From NCBI RefSeq assembly GCF_001279725.1, contig NZ_LGDE01000001.1:124001-188000 (forward strand): a stretch of 64,000 nucleotides of DNA, written 5' to 3'. Position 1 is the stretch's first letter. The number at the start of each line of letters is the position of its first letter. This document shows positions 63,010-64,000 of this stretch, piece by piece. The notes beneath the pieces were generated by a model that was not told the DNA's origin, ran no database searches, and was given only the letters and a program-made list of their open reading frames with translations. Origin of the DNA: Streptomyces sp. WM4235 (GTDB lineage: Bacteria; Actinomycetota; Actinomycetes; Streptomycetales; Streptomycetaceae). Made by a program: the position numbers and the translations under genes.

Positions 63010-64000
63010 TCAGGCCCGCCGGGCCCGCAGCTCCCGCACTCCCGCCACGACCAGCACCGCGGCGGCCGCGCCCGTGGACCACAGCAACTGCGGCCGCGCC
63101 GAGTCGTCGAACAGCATCAGGACCAGCACCACGGCCATCCCGACCAGCGCCGCCCACGTCAGGTACGGGAACAGCCACATCCGCAGCGTCAGCCGCTCCG
63201 GCATCTCCCGCTCCAGCACGCGACGCAGCCGCAGCTGCGAGACCGCGATCAGCGCCCACACGAACAGCAGCACCGCGCCGACCGCGTTGAGCATGTAGAG
63301 GAAGACCGTGTCCGGCCACAGCAGGTTCAGCACCACCGAGACGAACCCGAACGCCACCGAGGCGAACACCGCCCGCCGCGGCACCCCGCCGCCCGAGACC
63401 CGCAGCAGCCCCTTGGGCGCCTCGCCCCGCTCGGCCAGCGAGAACACCATCCGCGAGGACCCGTACAGGTTCGCGTTGAGGGCCGAGAGCAGCGCCACGA
63501 AGACCACGATGTTCATGATCTGACCGGCCGCCGGGATGCCGATCGAGTCCAGCACGGCCACGTACGGGCTCTGGCCCGGCTCCAGGGAGTCCCACGGCAG
63601 CAGGGTCACGATGACCACCATCGAGCCGACGTAGAAGAAGAGGATGCGCCACACCGCGCTGCGCACCGCGCGGGCGACCGAGCGGGCCGGGTCGTCGGAC
63701 TCGGCCGCCGCGATGGTGACGACCTCCAGGCCGCCGAAGGCGAAGACGACGGCGAGCATGCCGGCGACCACGCCGCCCATGCCCTGGGGGAAGAAACCGC
63801 CGTGGCCGGTCAGGTTGGCCGCGCCGATCGGGTCGGTGTCGGGCAGCAGGCCGAGGATGGCGAGGGTGCCCAGGATCAGGAAGAGGACGATCGCGCCGAC
63901 CTTCAGCGCGGCGAACCAGAACTCGAACTCGCCGAAGTTCTTCACGGCGGCCAGGTTGCTCACGGTGAAGACCACCATGAAGATCAACACCCAGATCCAC
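63010..64000 (-). CDS. amino-acid permease (APC family), partial
   Basis: At least 330 aa; the N-terminal part lies beyond the window end. Residues such as NFGEFEFWFAALKVGAI, VTIAAAESDDPARSVARAVR, LNANLYGSSRM and VPRRAVFASVAF align directly with the 61410-62825 permease, so they are tandem paralogues. Ends in a basic ELRARRA tail. Substrate unknown. Confidence 0.9.
   Translation of the reverse strand, partial: WIWVLIFMVVFTVSNLAAVKNFGEFEFWFAALKVGAIVLFLILGTLAILGLLPDTDPIGAANLTGHGGFFPQGMGGVVAGMLAVVFAFGGLEVVTIAAAESDDPARSVARAVRSAVWRILFFYVGSMVVIVTLLPWDSLEPGQSPYVAVLDSIGIPAAGQIMNIVVFVALLSALNANLYGSSRMVFSLAERGEAPKGLLRVSGGGVPRRAVFASVAFGFVSVVLNLLWPDTVFLYMLNAVGAVLLFVWALIAVSQLRLRRVLEREMPERLTLRMWLFPYLTWAALVGMAVVLVLMLFDDSARPQLLWSTGAAAAVLVVAGVRELRARRA

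Overview
This window is high-GC actinobacterial DNA with Streptomyces character: about 70-75% GC, GTG and TTG starts, G/C third codon positions, a typical Streptomyces intergenic inverted repeat, SsbB, and an Fe-SOD gene preceded by a Nur-type box. It looks like chromosomal core. From memory, the gene order resembles the S. coelicolor stretch between sodF and ssbB, but I could not check that. I see no rRNA, CRISPR array, prophage, transposase or biosynthetic gene cluster.

Layout. 0-7.4 kb: tRNA-Arg (TCT), a pair of large P-loop GTPase-like proteins (the second membrane-anchored), SsbB, a sortase-type surface protein with a degenerate thioester domain, and a PAP2-diacylglycerol kinase fusion. 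7.6-13 kb: a membrane-anchored hypothetical, EttA (ABC-F), a hotdog thioesterase with a coupled hypothetical, a truncated haemoglobin, and a PCMT-like methyltransferase. 13.0-23.8 kb: a seven-gene minus-strand operon, transcribed GlnX-like sensor, GlnH-like binding protein, helical protein, PknG kinase, PP2C phosphatase, vWA protein, FHA protein. 24.1-30.8 kb: a sugar operon with a ROK regulator, an ABC importer (lipoprotein and two permeases), a GH4 glycosidase and a BadF-type sugar kinase. 30.9-38.7 kb: an MscS channel, an HNH nuclease, a structured repeat, a secreted GH84-like enzyme, a small repeat peptide, MalQ and a membrane miniprotein. 38.8-43.7 kb: a divergent MarR/MFS pair, two EamA transporters and a LysR regulator. 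43.8-64 kb: two PepN paralogues, a VCBS-repeat secreted protein, aspartate-semialdehyde dehydrogenase, a secreted M28 peptidase, a secreted subtilase, a CGNR-type regulator, an AbiEi/nuclease-like protein, an Rv2466c-like DsbA protein, SodF, and two tandem amino-acid permeases (the second cut by the window end).

How the genes work together. The most interesting unit is 13.0-23.8 kb. GlnH-GlnX-PknG is a known amino-acid sensing route in mycobacteria. Here it is co-transcribed with a phosphatase, a phosphopeptide reader (FHA), a vWA scaffold and an unrecognised helical protein, and the kinase, phosphatase and reader all carry paired zinc ribbons. Several convergent gene ends are marked by long, nearly perfect hairpins without U-tracts. 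Three regulator binding sites can be proposed from dyads (ROK, MarR, Nur) and a fourth from a palindrome inside a coding end (LysR/EamA).
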